Positions 1-9,268 are shown, counted from the stretch's first letter. The stretch is 33,145 bases of DNA from Candidatus Geothermincola secundus (GCA_015711755.1 JACVIY010000012.1:1-33145), one strand, 5' to 3'. Made by a program: numbers and translations. The notes: generated from the sequence alone by a model not told the origin.

Positions 1-162
1 AGGGGGCCTCCTCTCCCGCCCGCGCTTAATCGCAAGCGGCGCGATCCCCATCCGAGCAAAGAGCGCAGAGATTCGGTCGATAAAGGGCTTCAGCGCGGTC
101 GATGAGGGAGGATGATCAATAGACCCCGCCCCGATGAACGGGATGGCTTCTTCTTCCGCTCG

Positions 163-624
163 TCAAGCGCCGAAGGGTCCCACCGGCTTTCCCTGCAGCG
201 CCTCCATATAGCCGACGATGGAGTAGTAAACGGCCCGGTCGAAATAAAGCACCACCTGGTTGTTGAGCTCCAGCGCCTGATAGAGTTCCAGGTTGGTCTG
301 GGTAAGGCCCTCGGAAAGCACCTCCAGCCACAGGTATCTCTTCAGCAGGATGATGGCCATGACCACCTCGTCCAAGCCGAAGCCCTCCTGATAGCGTTGC
401 CTTCCGAGGTTCATATAGAAGAAGCGGATCTCCTCCTGTTTGGTCTCTGGAGACAGCCAATATCCCAACCGCTCGTATACGGCCATGGCCCGCCGGAAGA
501 GCTCTTCCTCGGAGAAGTGGTGGTAGGTGGGCGTGTATCTTGATTGCCGGACCTCTTTGAGCCACAGCTTGGCGACCTTGTCCGCCCTGGTCTCTATCAT
601 CTTCACGAATCTTCTGGTGAGCAA
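163..624 (-). CDS. RsbRD N-terminal-domain-like (RsbT co-antagonist/sensor) stand-alone protein
   Basis: C-terminal part of ORF 163..984(-): LLTRRFVKMIETRADKVAKLWLKEVRQSRYTPTYHHFSEEELFRRAMAVYERLGYW..., all-helical pattern typical of RsbRD_N. TTG start at 624 preceded by GGGAGGTAGGAG; GTG at 660 is an alternative. The longer N-terminus overlaps the divergent gene and is judged spurious. Confidence 0.6.
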   Translation of the reverse strand: MLTRRFVKMIETRADKVAKLWLKEVRQSRYTPTYHHFSEEELFRRAMAVYERLGYWLSPETKQEEIRFFYMNLGRQRYQEGFGLDEVVMAIILLKRYLWLEVLSEGLTQTNLELYQALELNNQVVLYFDRAVYYSIVGYMEALQGKPVGPFGA

Positions 625-681
625 CTCTCCTACCTCCCGCTCGGGTACCGGTCCGGCCACAGGGCAGGCGAACAACGAAGA

Positions 682-689
682 TATTATAC
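682..689. promoter_or_regulatory. TATTATAC promoter core (TATAAT on minus strand) in divergent intergenic region
   Basis: tattatac at 682-689 between the minus-strand gene starting ~624 and the plus-strand gene at 791. Confidence 0.4.
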
Positions 690-790
690 CCGCAGGAGGA
701 GGATGAGCGAAAGAAGCGGGCGGGGGCTTTGGGCTGGATTGATCCGCGGAAATGTAATATGTTGTGAGCTGATCCATGGAGGAGGTCCGA

Positions 791-1417
791 ATGGAGCTGG
801 TGCTGATCAGGCACGGGGAGACCGAGTTCAACCGCGCCGACATCTTTCGCGGCCGCGCCGACCCTCCCCTCAACGAGAGGGGACTGCGGCAGGCGAGGGC
901 GGCGGCCGCCCGCCTGGCGGCCCTGGAGATGGAAGCGGTATATTCCAGCCCCCTCAAGAGGGCCATGCAGACCGCCGGCATCATCGCCGGATCCCACGGG
1001 CTGGAGGTGCGGAGTCATCCTCTTTTCATAGACGTGGATTACGGAGAATGGAGCGGCAAGAGCGTGGATGAGGTGGAGAGCGCCTGGCCGCTCGAGTTCT
1101 CCCTTTGGAAAGAGGACCCCGGTCGCCTTTGTTTCCCCGGGGGGGAGCGCCTTGCGGAGGTGAGAGAGCGACTTTCGCGGGGATTGGAGGAGCTGCGAGA
1201 TCGGCACGGAGGGAGGGTCCTATTGGTCGGACATAAGGTGGTCAACCGCATCATCCTCTGCATTTGCCTGGGCCTCGGGCTTGAAGGGATCTGGCGGCTG
1301 GACCAGTCCAACGGGGCGATAAACGTCATCGCCGCAGCCGACTCCGGCTGGATGCTGCGCCGCATGAATGACGTCTCCCACCTCGAGGGCTGCGCGAGCC
1401 CCGACCAGCGGACCTGA
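791..1417 (+). CDS. histidine phosphatase family protein (phosphoglycerate mutase-like)
   Basis: MELVLIRHGETEFNRADIFRGRADPPLNERG (RHG motif) ... VLLVGHKVVNR; SD GGAGG upstream of ATG 791. Confidence 0.9.
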   Translation: MELVLIRHGETEFNRADIFRGRADPPLNERGLRQARAAAARLAALEMEAVYSSPLKRAMQTAGIIAGSHGLEVRSHPLFIDVDYGEWSGKSVDEVESAWPLEFSLWKEDPGRLCFPGGERLAEVRERLSRGLEELRDRHGGRVLLVGHKVVNRIILCICLGLGLEGIWRLDQSNGAINVIAAADSGWMLRRMNDVSHLEGCASPDQRT

Positions 1418-1448
1418 AGAGGCGGCTCCGCCCATCGGGGCAATTCGC

Positions 1449-1501
1449 GGCCACGCCGCACCAGGCCGCGGGCAGGCGGACGTGGCCGGGCATGTCTTTT
1501 T
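1449..1501 (+). terminator. possible intrinsic terminator downstream of the histidine phosphatase gene
   Basis: GGCCACG-CCGC ... GCGG-a-CGTGGCC (11-bp stem with one bulged A, 16-nt loop) followed 9 nt later by TTTTT. Confidence 0.4.
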
Positions 1502-1559
1502 CCTGGCGGACCGGTCGGCAGGGGCATATAATTTAAGAGGTCCGTGGGAGATAGGAGTC

Positions 1560-1916
1560 ATGAGGATAACAACCGTCGATTACCGCCTGAAGAGGGACGC
1601 GGTGCTGCGGGACTACCGCTGCGGCCGCCTCTCGCGCTGGGACGTGTGCGACGCCCATCCCGAGCTGGGCCGCATCGCCCGCAACATCGGCGAGCTCACC
1701 CGCCGCGACTGCCCGGTCTGTTCCCGCGAGAAGCTGCGGCGGGTCAATTTCGTCTTCGGGCGAGAGCTTGACTGCAACAACGGGCGGGCTTACCCGCTGC
1801 GCCAGGTTTTCGACGGCTTAAGGGAGCGTTACCGCGACTTCACGTGTTACGTGGTGGAGGTATGCGTGAGCTGCCAGTGGAACCATCTCCTTGAGAGCAT
1901 CCATATATCCAATTAG
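1560..1916 (+). CDS. DUF5318 family protein
   Basis: MRITTVDYRLKRDAVLRDYRCGRLSRWDVCDAHPELGRIARNIGELTRRDCPVCSREKLRRVNFVFGRELD...FTCYVVEVCVSCQWNHLL; matches remembered DUF5318 pattern (CPxC, YVVEVCxxCxWNHL). Confidence 0.8.
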   Translation: MRITTVDYRLKRDAVLRDYRCGRLSRWDVCDAHPELGRIARNIGELTRRDCPVCSREKLRRVNFVFGRELDCNNGRAYPLRQVFDGLRERYRDFTCYVVEVCVSCQWNHLLESIHISN

Positions 1917-1940
1917 CGACTGAGGACCAAAGGAGGGGCC

Positions 1941-2132
1941 ATGTGCGAATCCCATGCGTTCCTTGTGCAGGGCGAAGGGCAGGAGCTGGTGCTGGAGGAC
2001 GTGGTCAAGGTGAGCGAGGAAGGAGACCGGGTCCGCCTGGTCAGCATCATCGGTGAGGAGAGGGTCCTGCAGGCGGAGGTCTCGGTGATAGACCTGCTCA
2101 ACCACCGCATACTCCTCTCACCCCGGACCTGA
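1941..2132 (+). CDS. CooT-family (nickel-binding/RNA-binding-like) small protein
   Basis: 63 aa starting MCESHAFLVQGEGQELVLEDVVKVSEEGDRVRLVSIIGEERVLQAEVSVIDLLNHRILL; SD aaaggagg upstream. Confidence 0.65.
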   Translation: MCESHAFLVQGEGQELVLEDVVKVSEEGDRVRLVSIIGEERVLQAEVSVIDLLNHRILLSPRT

Positions 2133-2162
2133 GGCCGCCCCGCAACACCGAAGGAGCGCGTC

Positions 2163-3818
2163 ATGATTTTCAACTACCGCAAGCGCGAGGAGTTACTCGA
2201 CTCCATCCCTGGAAAGACCTATGACCTGTTGGTGGTGGGCGGGGGCATAACCGGTGCCTGCATCGCCCGAGATGCCGCCCGGCGGGGGATGAGGGTGCTG
2301 CTGGCGGAGAAGAACGATTGGGCCTTCGGCACTTCCTCCCGCTCCTCCAAGCTGGTGCACGGGGGCCTGCGCTACCTGGAGCTGTTCGATTTCAAACTGG
2401 TCTTCGAGGCCTGCCGGGAGCGGCGGCGGCTGCTCATCAACGCGCCCCACCTGGTCTGGCCTCAGCCCTTCACCTTCCCGGTCTACCGGGGGGACAAAAA
2501 CGGCCTCATCATGATCGGCATGGGGCTGTGGCTCTACGATATCCTGGCCCTCTTCCGCAACGTGCAGAACCACCGCCTGCACGGCCCCCGCCGCATCCTT
2601 AAGGTGGAGCCGGAGCTGGACAGCTCCCGCCTAAAAGGAGGCGGCGAGTTCTACGACTGCGCCACCGACGACGCCCGCCTGACCCTGGCCCACGTGCAAT
2701 CCGCCTGGCTGGAGGGGGCCGACTGCCTGAACTATGCGAGAGTCGTCGGGTTCCTGCGCCGCGGCGACGGCACCCTCTGCGGCGCCCGTATCCGCGACGA
2801 GCTGGGAGGGGCGGAGTGCGAGGCGGAGTCGCGGCTGGTGGTCAACGCCACCGGCCCCTGGACCGACATCACCTGCTGGATGGACGACCGGGGCGCCTCG
2901 GCCAAGCTGCGCCCCACCAAGGGCGCTCATGTCATCGTTCCGCGCAGCCGCGCCTACACCCGAAACGCCCTGCCCATCATGTCCCCGCGCGATCAGCGGC
3001 TCCTCTTCATCGTCCCCTGGGGCGACTTCTCCCTCATCGGCACCACCGACACCGACTATGAGGGCGATTACGATGAGCTCTACGCCGATCGCGACGACGT
3101 GGAATACATCCTGGAGGCGGCCAACGCCGCCCTGCCCCGGGCCGGGCTGGAGACCTCCGACATCATCAGCACTTATGCCGGCCTGCGCCCCCTCATCTGC
3201 GAGCAGGGAAGCGAAGGCGTCTCGGAATCGCAGGTATCCCGCGAGCACAGCATCTACGAGAGCCCCTCCGGCCTCATCACCATAACCGGCGGAAAGCTGA
3301 CCACCGCCCGCTCCATGGCCGAGGAGCTTGTGGACCTGGCGGCAAGGCGGCTGGCCGAGCGTTTCGGCGTGCAGGGCCTGCCCCGCTGCACCACCCGCTA
3401 TGCCGGGGTCTACGGCAAGGACGGCGCCCGTTTCCCCGCCCGCCTGCAATCCCTGGGCAGGGACTGGCGGGTTGACGACGAGGTCGTCTGCAACCTGGCG
3501 GCCTTGGGGACCGGGGCGGTGGAAGTGCTGGCCAGGGTGCGCAACGACCTCTCATCAGGGGAGAGATTGCATGAGGACATCCCCTACATCCGGGCCATGG
3601 TGGAGTACGCGGTGGACGCGGAGATGGCTCTCACCATCGATGACTTCATGGTCCGCCGCAGCCGCATCTACTATGAGGCCCCCGATCAGGGGTTGGAGGT
3701 GCTGGACAAGGTGGCGGCGATAATGGGGGCCCGCCTGGGCTGGAGCGAGGAAGAGAAGGAGCGACAGAAGGCGGCCTACCGCCACACCGTGGAACTGTCG
3801 CGTCTGTACAAGGCCTGA
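2163..3818 (+). CDS. glpD: FAD-dependent glycerol-3-phosphate dehydrogenase
   Basis: YDLLVVGGGITGACIARDAARRGMRVLLAEKNDWAFGTSSRSSKLVHGGLRYLE ... LIGTTDTDYEGDYDE ... AGLRPL ... ITGGKLTTARSMAEE; SD gaaggag. Confidence 0.93.
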   Translation: MIFNYRKREELLDSIPGKTYDLLVVGGGITGACIARDAARRGMRVLLAEKNDWAFGTSSRSSKLVHGGLRYLELFDFKLVFEACRERRRLLINAPHLVWPQPFTFPVYRGDKNGLIMIGMGLWLYDILALFRNVQNHRLHGPRRILKVEPELDSSRLKGGGEFYDCATDDARLTLAHVQSAWLEGADCLNYARVVGFLRRGDGTLCGARIRDELGGAECEAESRLVVNATGPWTDITCWMDDRGASAKLRPTKGAHVIVPRSRAYTRNALPIMSPRDQRLLFIVPWGDFSLIGTTDTDYEGDYDELYADRDDVEYILEAANAALPRAGLETSDIISTYAGLRPLICEQGSEGVSESQVSREHSIYESPSGLITITGGKLTTARSMAEELVDLAARRLAERFGVQGLPRCTTRYAGVYGKDGARFPARLQSLGRDWRVDDEVVCNLAALGTGAVEVLARVRNDLSSGERLHEDIPYIRAMVEYAVDAEMALTIDDFMVRRSRIYYEAPDQGLEVLDKVAAIMGARLGWSEEEKERQKAAYRHTVELSRLYKA

Positions 3819-3908
3819 GGGGGCGCAGAGCGGCTCGCGCGGCTAAAAGATCGGGGGCGGATCAGCGAGGAGGGGCCGGATCGGCCATCAGGACCCCCCG
3901 CGCCGAAC

Positions 3909-3926
3909 GGCATCGATGGCATCGAT
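3909..3926. repeat. short tandem repeat (GGCATCGAT)x2 in convergent intergenic region
   Basis: ggcatcgatggcatcgat at 3909-3926, downstream of glpD. Confidence 0.6.
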
Positions 3927-3955
3927 CTCGCGGGAGGCGCCACGCGGCTATGCGT

Positions 3956-4534
3956 TCATTCCTGCGCTTCCCAGTATTCGCTGCCCCCCACCACCTGGCC
4001 CCGCATCACCCTCCACTTGCCGTCGCTTTTGCGGAGGACGTACTCGCCCGGCTTGTCCTTGAAGCTCTCCACCTTCCATTCGGTGGTGTCGAACATCTCC
4101 TTCCCGATGTATCGGACCAGTCCGTCGACTATCCTCACCGTGGCCTCTCTCCCCTCCCAGGAGGGATCCTCGGCCTCCTGCGGATAGGTCTCGAACCGCA
4201 GGTCCTTGAACTCCACCTCCCAGTCCCGGGAGCTCCATTTCTCCCTGAGTTTTTCCATCTCCTGCGGGTCGGCGAGGACGCTGTCGGGGAAGAGGGCGGG
4301 GGCTGAGACCTCGACGAAAGCGTCGAAATCCCTGCCGTTTTCCGGGTTTCGGTCGATCCACTCCATGGACATGAGCAGCTTCTGGACGGCCGCCACCGGC
4401 GTGTGCTGATCCTCCGCCGGCTCCCGGAAAGGCTCCCCCGGCTGATATTGACCGCATCCGGCTACCGCCATGAGCAACAGGCCCGCAGCGGCCGCGGCGA
4501 TCGCCCGCAGCGCCTTTCTTTTCTTGTTCTTCAA
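3956..4534 (-). CDS. secreted lipoprotein, NTF2-like/DUF4878-like domain
   Basis: TTG start (SD GGGAGG): LKNKKRKALRAIAAAAAGLLLMAVAGCGQYQPGEP, lipobox AVAGC; C-terminal alpha+beta domain ending W(R/Q)xxxxxVxGG. Confidence 0.7.
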   Translation of the reverse strand: MKNKKRKALRAIAAAAAGLLLMAVAGCGQYQPGEPFREPAEDQHTPVAAVQKLLMSMEWIDRNPENGRDFDAFVEVSAPALFPDSVLADPQEMEKLREKWSSRDWEVEFKDLRFETYPQEAEDPSWEGREATVRIVDGLVRYIGKEMFDTTEWKVESFKDKPGEYVLRKSDGKWRVMRGQVVGGSEYWEAQE

Positions 4535-4583
4535 GCTTCCTCCCTCTCTCCTCAGCTCACCGGCGGAGAGGCCGTCCCGGCGG

Positions 4584-5306
4584 TCACAGTCCCTCTTCGA
4601 CCTCCGGGAACTCGCTGCCCCCTCCCGCATCCTCGGGGTAAACATCCGGGTATCCCGTCTTCACCGGGTCTTTTATCTGCCACTCTCCCTCCGCCCTGAA
4701 AAGATCCACGGTGCGGTTGTTGGTCCCGAAGTCGATGCCGGGCGAGGGGGGCATGATGTCATCCCGCCAGAAGCCGCGCAGGAAACCCCCAACGATCCTG
4801 ACCCGAGCGGTGTCCTCCTGCTGCTCCAGGAGCGTGGTGCGGATGCCGCGAACCTCGTAAAGATCGTAGTTCATATAGGCCTGGGCAGGCGGCTCCTCCG
4901 CCTCGCCGGCACGGATGGCCCGATAATAACCAAGGTCGGTCAGCTTTAAGTAGGCCATGATGTCGCGCTTCTCCATGGCCCCGAAAAAATCGTGTACCGC
5001 CTTCTCCGGGGCACTGAGGGAATCCCCGCCGCTCAGCACCACCGCCAGCACCACCGCCAGCAGCGCCAAGACCCCCAGCAGGGCCAGGCCCATCAGGGGC
5101 GTCGTCCTGCGAGCGGTGCGCCTCCTCTCCAGCCTCTCGGCTTCAATGCCCCGCTTCTCGGCCTCGCGGCGGAGGCGCGCCGCCTCGCGGGCGGTCCTTC
5201 TCTTGCTGATGGCCCTCTCGTGCACCAGCTCGGCTATCTTCTCGCCGCATTCCTCACAGAAGCGTCGCCCCTCAGGGTTCTCGTAACCACAATTAGGACA
5301 GATCAA
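4584..5306 (-). CDS. zinc-ribbon, single-TM protein with extracytoplasmic domain
   Basis: TTG start (SD GGAGGGAG): LICPNCGYENPEGRRFCEECGEK, Arg-rich coiled coil, TM LMGLALLGVLALLAVVLAVVL, then NTF2-like region. Confidence 0.7.
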   Translation of the reverse strand: MICPNCGYENPEGRRFCEECGEKIAELVHERAISKRRTAREAARLRREAEKRGIEAERLERRRTARRTTPLMGLALLGVLALLAVVLAVVLSGGDSLSAPEKAVHDFFGAMEKRDIMAYLKLTDLGYYRAIRAGEAEEPPAQAYMNYDLYEVRGIRTTLLEQQEDTARVRIVGGFLRGFWRDDIMPPSPGIDFGTNNRTVDLFRAEGEWQIKDPVKTGYPDVYPEDAGGGSEFPEVEEGL

Positions 5307-5460
5307 GCTGCTCCCTCCAGCACCGCTTTCACATACCATCCACGGTCGCTCTTCAAGCGATCCCTCGCGATAACGGGAAAAGTCATCTTCGCTTCTATTC
5401 TACATCCGCCGCGCTCTCCCTATGCATTTTGACGGCGGTCCGCGTCGAAAGCGAGCCGGA

Positions 5461-5955
5461 TCACTGCCTGCGCGTGCCGCACTCCGGGCAGAAGGCGGCG
5501 TCCGCCGGCATTTCCTTCCCGCAGCCGGCGCAGGCAACCATGCCCTCCGCCGCGGCGGCCTGCGGGCCGGGGGGGGCTGGGTGAGAGGCTGCTGGGGCCT
5601 CGGTGGGGGGAGGAGGAGCCGCTGCCCGCGCACCGGCTGCAGGAGGCGCGGGAGGCTGTGCCGCGGCAGCTCTGGCCGCTGCCGCGGCCTGCTTCTCCGC
5701 CTCTATCTGCTGCCGCAAGGCGATTATCTGCCTCTCCACCTCGAAGACCCGTTCCGCTTCCGCCCGCAGAGCGGCCTCGTCGATGCCGCCCGCCCGGAAC
5801 TGATCGAGCAGGAAGTTGCCCAGCTGCCTGGCCATCTCCTCCCGCTGCTTGCTGAGCGAGCTGAGCTGGGCCGCGCTCTTGGTGCCCTTGAGCGCTCCGT
5901 CCAGCTGGGCCCCCAGCTCCGAGGCCTGCTCCTTGATCTTGTCGAAGAAACCCAT
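5461..5955 (-). CDS. coiled-coil protein with C-terminal zinc ribbon
   Basis: MGFFDKIKEQASELGAQLDGALKGTKS... Ala/Pro linker ... MVACAGCGKEMPADAAFCPECGTRRQ. Confidence 0.75.
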   Translation of the reverse strand: MGFFDKIKEQASELGAQLDGALKGTKSAAQLSSLSKQREEMARQLGNFLLDQFRAGGIDEAALRAEAERVFEVERQIIALRQQIEAEKQAAAAARAAAAQPPAPPAAGARAAAPPPPTEAPAASHPAPPGPQAAAAEGMVACAGCGKEMPADAAFCPECGTRRQ

Positions 5956-6080
5956 GTCCTCACCGCCTCCCCGCCAGCCTCATGCCTCAGCGCATCTAGC
6001 GCATCTATTTTTACGGAGCGCGCCGGGAATGCGCCCCGCTCTCCGCGCCCGCCGCCTCGCGAACACTCCTGACCCCTTCT

Positions 6081-7499
6081 TTAAAGCCGGGCTGACGGCA
6101 GCTCCTCTCCCGTCAGCCTGCGGTGGATGCCTCGGGCAGCCCTTTTGCCCGCCCCCATGGCCTCTATCACCGTGGCCGAGCCGGTGACGATGTCCCCGCC
6201 GGCGAAAACCCCCGGCATGGAGGTCTCGCCGCTTTCCTCATCAACCAATATATACCCCCAGCGGTTGAGCTCCAGCCCGGGAAGAGTGGAGGGGAGCAAG
6301 GGGTTGGCGCGGGTGCCGATGGCCATGACCACAAGGTCGCATTCTATCTCGAATTCGGAGCCCTCTACCTTCACGGGGCGGCGCCTGCCGCTCTCGTCCG
6401 GCTCCCCCAGCTCCATGCGCAGGCAGGTCATGCCGCTCACCCTCCCGCCCTCGCCGTTTATCTCCACCGGCAGGGTGAGGAACTTGAAGCGCACGCCCTC
6501 CTCCACGGCATGCTGCACCTCCTCGGCGCGAGCAGGCATCTCCTCGCGGGAGCGCCTGTAGACCAGGAAGACCTCCTCCGCCCCCAGGCGCAGGGCGGTG
6601 CGGGCGCTGTCCAGGGCCACATTGCCGCCTCCCACCACCGCCACCCGGCGCCCTCTCTTGATGGGGGTGTCGTACTCGGGGAACAGGTACGCCTTCATGA
6701 GATTGGAGCGGGTGAGGTATTCGTTGGCCGAGTACACCCCGTTGAGGTTCTCGCCGGGTATGCCCATGAAGGACGGGAGGCCCGCTCCGATGCCGATGAA
6801 GGCGGCCTCATAGCCCTCCGAGAACAGCTGCTGCAGGGTGAGGGTGCGGCCGATGACCTGATCATAGACGAACTCCACCCCCAGGCGGGTTATGTAGTCC
6901 ACCTCACGATAGACGATGCGTTTGGGCAGGCGGAATTCGGGTATGCCGTAGGTCAGCACGCCTCCCGGGGCGTGCAGTGCCTCGAACACGGTGACCTCAT
7001 GCCCGGCCAGGGCCAGATCGCCGGCGCAGGTCAGGCCGGCCGGGCCGGAGCCGATGACCGCCACCCGATGCCCGCTGGGCGGCAGTTTTTCGGGGAGGTG
7101 GAGTTCGCCCTTCTCGGCCTCCCAGTCCGCCGCCAGCCGCTCCAGCCGCCCGATGGCCACCGGATCGCCCTTCTTGGCCAGCGCGCAAACCTTCTCGCAC
7201 TGGTCCTCCTGAGGGCAGACCCTGCCGCAGACGGCCGGCAGGCTGTTGGCCGCCTTCAGGGTGGCGATGGCCGACCCCAGGTCGCCTTTCGCGATCTCTC
7301 CTATGAAGCGGGGGATGTCTATGCCCACCGGGCACCCGCCCACGCAGGGCGCCTTTTTGCATCGCAGGCAGCGCGCGGCTTCCTCCCGACCCTGCTCCAG
7401 CGAATATCCCAGGGCCACCTCGTTGAAGTTGGATATGCGGTCGGGCATGTGCTGCTCGGCCATGGGCATGCGCGGCCTGCGATGCTCTCCTTTGGCCAT
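6081..7499 (-). CDS. gltA: NADPH-dependent glutamate synthase, small-subunit type (GltA/GltD family)
   Basis: CLRCKKAPCVGGCPVGIDIPRFI, VAVIGSGPAGLTCAGDLALAGHEVTVFEALHAPGGVLTYGIPEFRLPK, VAVVGGGNVALDSARTALRLGAEEV; SD GGAGGAGG before ATG 7499. Confidence 0.93.
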   Translation of the reverse strand: MAKGEHRRPRMPMAEQHMPDRISNFNEVALGYSLEQGREEAARCLRCKKAPCVGGCPVGIDIPRFIGEIAKGDLGSAIATLKAANSLPAVCGRVCPQEDQCEKVCALAKKGDPVAIGRLERLAADWEAEKGELHLPEKLPPSGHRVAVIGSGPAGLTCAGDLALAGHEVTVFEALHAPGGVLTYGIPEFRLPKRIVYREVDYITRLGVEFVYDQVIGRTLTLQQLFSEGYEAAFIGIGAGLPSFMGIPGENLNGVYSANEYLTRSNLMKAYLFPEYDTPIKRGRRVAVVGGGNVALDSARTALRLGAEEVFLVYRRSREEMPARAEEVQHAVEEGVRFKFLTLPVEINGEGGRVSGMTCLRMELGEPDESGRRRPVKVEGSEFEIECDLVVMAIGTRANPLLPSTLPGLELNRWGYILVDEESGETSMPGVFAGGDIVTGSATVIEAMGAGKRAARGIHRRLTGEELPSARL

Positions 7500-7554
7500 G
7501 CTCGGCCCCTCCTCCTTTCGCTCTAAAAATCCATATGGGGTTATGCTCGAACGA

Positions 7555-7571
7555 CGGACCCGCAGGGTCCG
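7555..7571. promoter_or_regulatory. perfect inverted repeat CGGACCC-GCA-GGGTCCG, candidate operator/5'-UTR hairpin
   Basis: Lies 4 nt past a minus-strand TATAAT (plus 7576-7581), upstream of gltA. Confidence 0.5.
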
Positions 7572-7803
7572 CAATATTATACATTATGGACGGAGCATTC
7601 TATCTTGCCGACCCGCGGATGATCAACGACGCGGATGAGGCCCGCGGCGGCCTCTCCGCGGCCCGGCGGCAGGGCGCGACCGAGGTTAGGGGGAACCGCG
7701 GTCGCGGACCCTCCATCTTATAGATGCCGGAAGGCCTCGTTTTTTAAAAGCAAGCCGGTTAAATGTTAAGCGCGGGAGTCCGCTATGAAAGGGGGCGGTC
7801 ACG

Positions 7804-8805
7804 GTGGATGCAAGCCGGCTGGGTCCTGGAAACAATAGCACGCGGGGCCGGAGAAAGCGCAAATGGGGGATGTGGGCGGCGGCATCCTTCGCCGCCCTTA
7901 CGGCCTTGATAATAGCCGCGGCGGCGCTGGCACTCACCGGGGACGGAGGAGGCGGCGGGGCTATGACCTGGGGGCAGCCGGAGGCCGAAGAGGGTTTAAC
8001 GGAAGCGGACAGGTCCTCTCATGCCCCATCCGCCCAGGACAAAGGGGAAGTCGCGGGGGCGGTCTCAAAGCAAAGCTCGATCTCCGCCGACCTTCCCGAG
8101 CTCTCGCCGCGGGTGATAAGGACGGGCAAGCTGTCGCTCGAGCTGGAGAAGGGGACCTATCAGGAGAAGAGGGGAGAGGTCTACTTCCTGGTGGAGTCGG
8201 CGGGCGGCTATGTGCAGAGCGAGAACACGGGAGGCGATGGGGGATCCGTCCGCGGGACCTTTCTTTTGAGGATACCCGCAGACCGCTTCGACCGGGTCTT
8301 TCCCGATTTATCGCGGCTGGGCGAGGTCAAGTCCACCGAGGTGGCCACCCAGGACGTCACCCAGGAATACATAGACCTGGAGGGAAGGATCCGCCACCTG
8401 GAGGCGGAGGAACAATTCTACCTGGGGCTTATCGCCCAGGCCAAGACCATCCAGGAGATGCTCTCCATAAGGGAACGCCTCGATTCCGTTCAGCTGCAGA
8501 AGGAGCAGGCCCTGGGACGCAAGAACTACCTGGACAAACAGATCAGCTATTCCCTGGTGACGCTGAACATGTCGGAGGCCCCTCCCGGGGACTCGACCGG
8601 AAAGGGTTTCTGGGGCCGCATAGGGGAGGCCTTCAGGTCCTTCGGGCGGGCCTGCCGAGAGCTGCTGGTGGGCCTGGCTTACGCCCTGCCATACCTGGCC
8701 CTCCTGATCATCGCCGCAATGCTGGCGTGGGCGGCCGTGAGAAGAAGGCGCGTCAGAAAGGCTCCGGGCCCCGAATCCCGAGACGGTCAAACTCCTCTCC
8801 AGTGA
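7804..8805 (+). CDS. DUF4349 domain-containing membrane protein
   Basis: RVIRTGKLSLELEKGTYQEKRGEVYFLVESAGGYVQSENTGGDGG...RIPADRFDRVFPDLSRLGEVKSTEVATQDVTQEYIDLEGRIRHLEAEEQFYLGLI...; N- and C-terminal TMs; GTG start. Confidence 0.9.
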   Translation: MDASRLGPGNNSTRGRRKRKWGMWAAASFAALTALIIAAAALALTGDGGGGGAMTWGQPEAEEGLTEADRSSHAPSAQDKGEVAGAVSKQSSISADLPELSPRVIRTGKLSLELEKGTYQEKRGEVYFLVESAGGYVQSENTGGDGGSVRGTFLLRIPADRFDRVFPDLSRLGEVKSTEVATQDVTQEYIDLEGRIRHLEAEEQFYLGLIAQAKTIQEMLSIRERLDSVQLQKEQALGRKNYLDKQISYSLVTLNMSEAPPGDSTGKGFWGRIGEAFRSFGRACRELLVGLAYALPYLALLIIAAMLAWAAVRRRRVRKAPGPESRDGQTPLQ

Positions 8806-9268
8806 AAGGGATCCGGCCGCTATTAAAGCCGCGTCACGAGGGGCGGGCGTCTTTCCGCGACTTCTCGATACCCTCCTCCGAGCCCCTTCGGACGGCCGAG
8901 AGCGGCAAAGCCGCGGGGCGATCATCGCCCGGTCGTGCTCATAAAGCGGCCGCCCCTTTCGGGAATATTCCGCCGGCCCCCGTTGGCGAGGCTCATTGCC
9001 GGCTGAGGCTTTTCTTCCCAGTACAAGTGGAAATGCCGCCTCGGCCGCATTTGGGGTCGCCGTGGCTCCGGGCCATCTTCGCGGCATCCCCCGGCATCTC
9101 GCGGATGAGGCCGCAGCGGCACTTCAGTGGCGGTCCGCGAGCGCCGGAGGGCGGCCTCCGCTTGAGGGGCCCGAGCCTTCATGCGCCGAGGCACTTCCTT
9201 CATGCCCAGATCCCCTCCGCACGCCGCCAAAAACGCCGGAACTTCCGCCCTGTTGCCGTCCGGGGCCC

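Noticed and set aside
775-778. Back-to-back divergent ATGs (CATG) at 775-778
   Set aside because: Better starts exist: ATG 791 with SD on plus, and TTG 624 with SD on minus.
116-1207. 363-aa minus-strand ORF
   Set aside because: Antisense/out of frame to the histidine phosphatase and the RsbRD-like gene; low-complexity Gly/Arg/Pro composition typical of high-GC shadow ORFs.
1835-1856. CACGTG core (acttcacgtgttacg) as a parS candidate
   Set aside because: Flanks do not match TGTTTCACGTGAAACA (only about half of flanking positions) and it lies inside the DUF5318 coding sequence. No convincing parS was seen in the window.
6123-7526. 467-aa plus-strand ORF antisense to gltA
   Set aside because: Exact shadow of a well-recognised gene; no domain signal.
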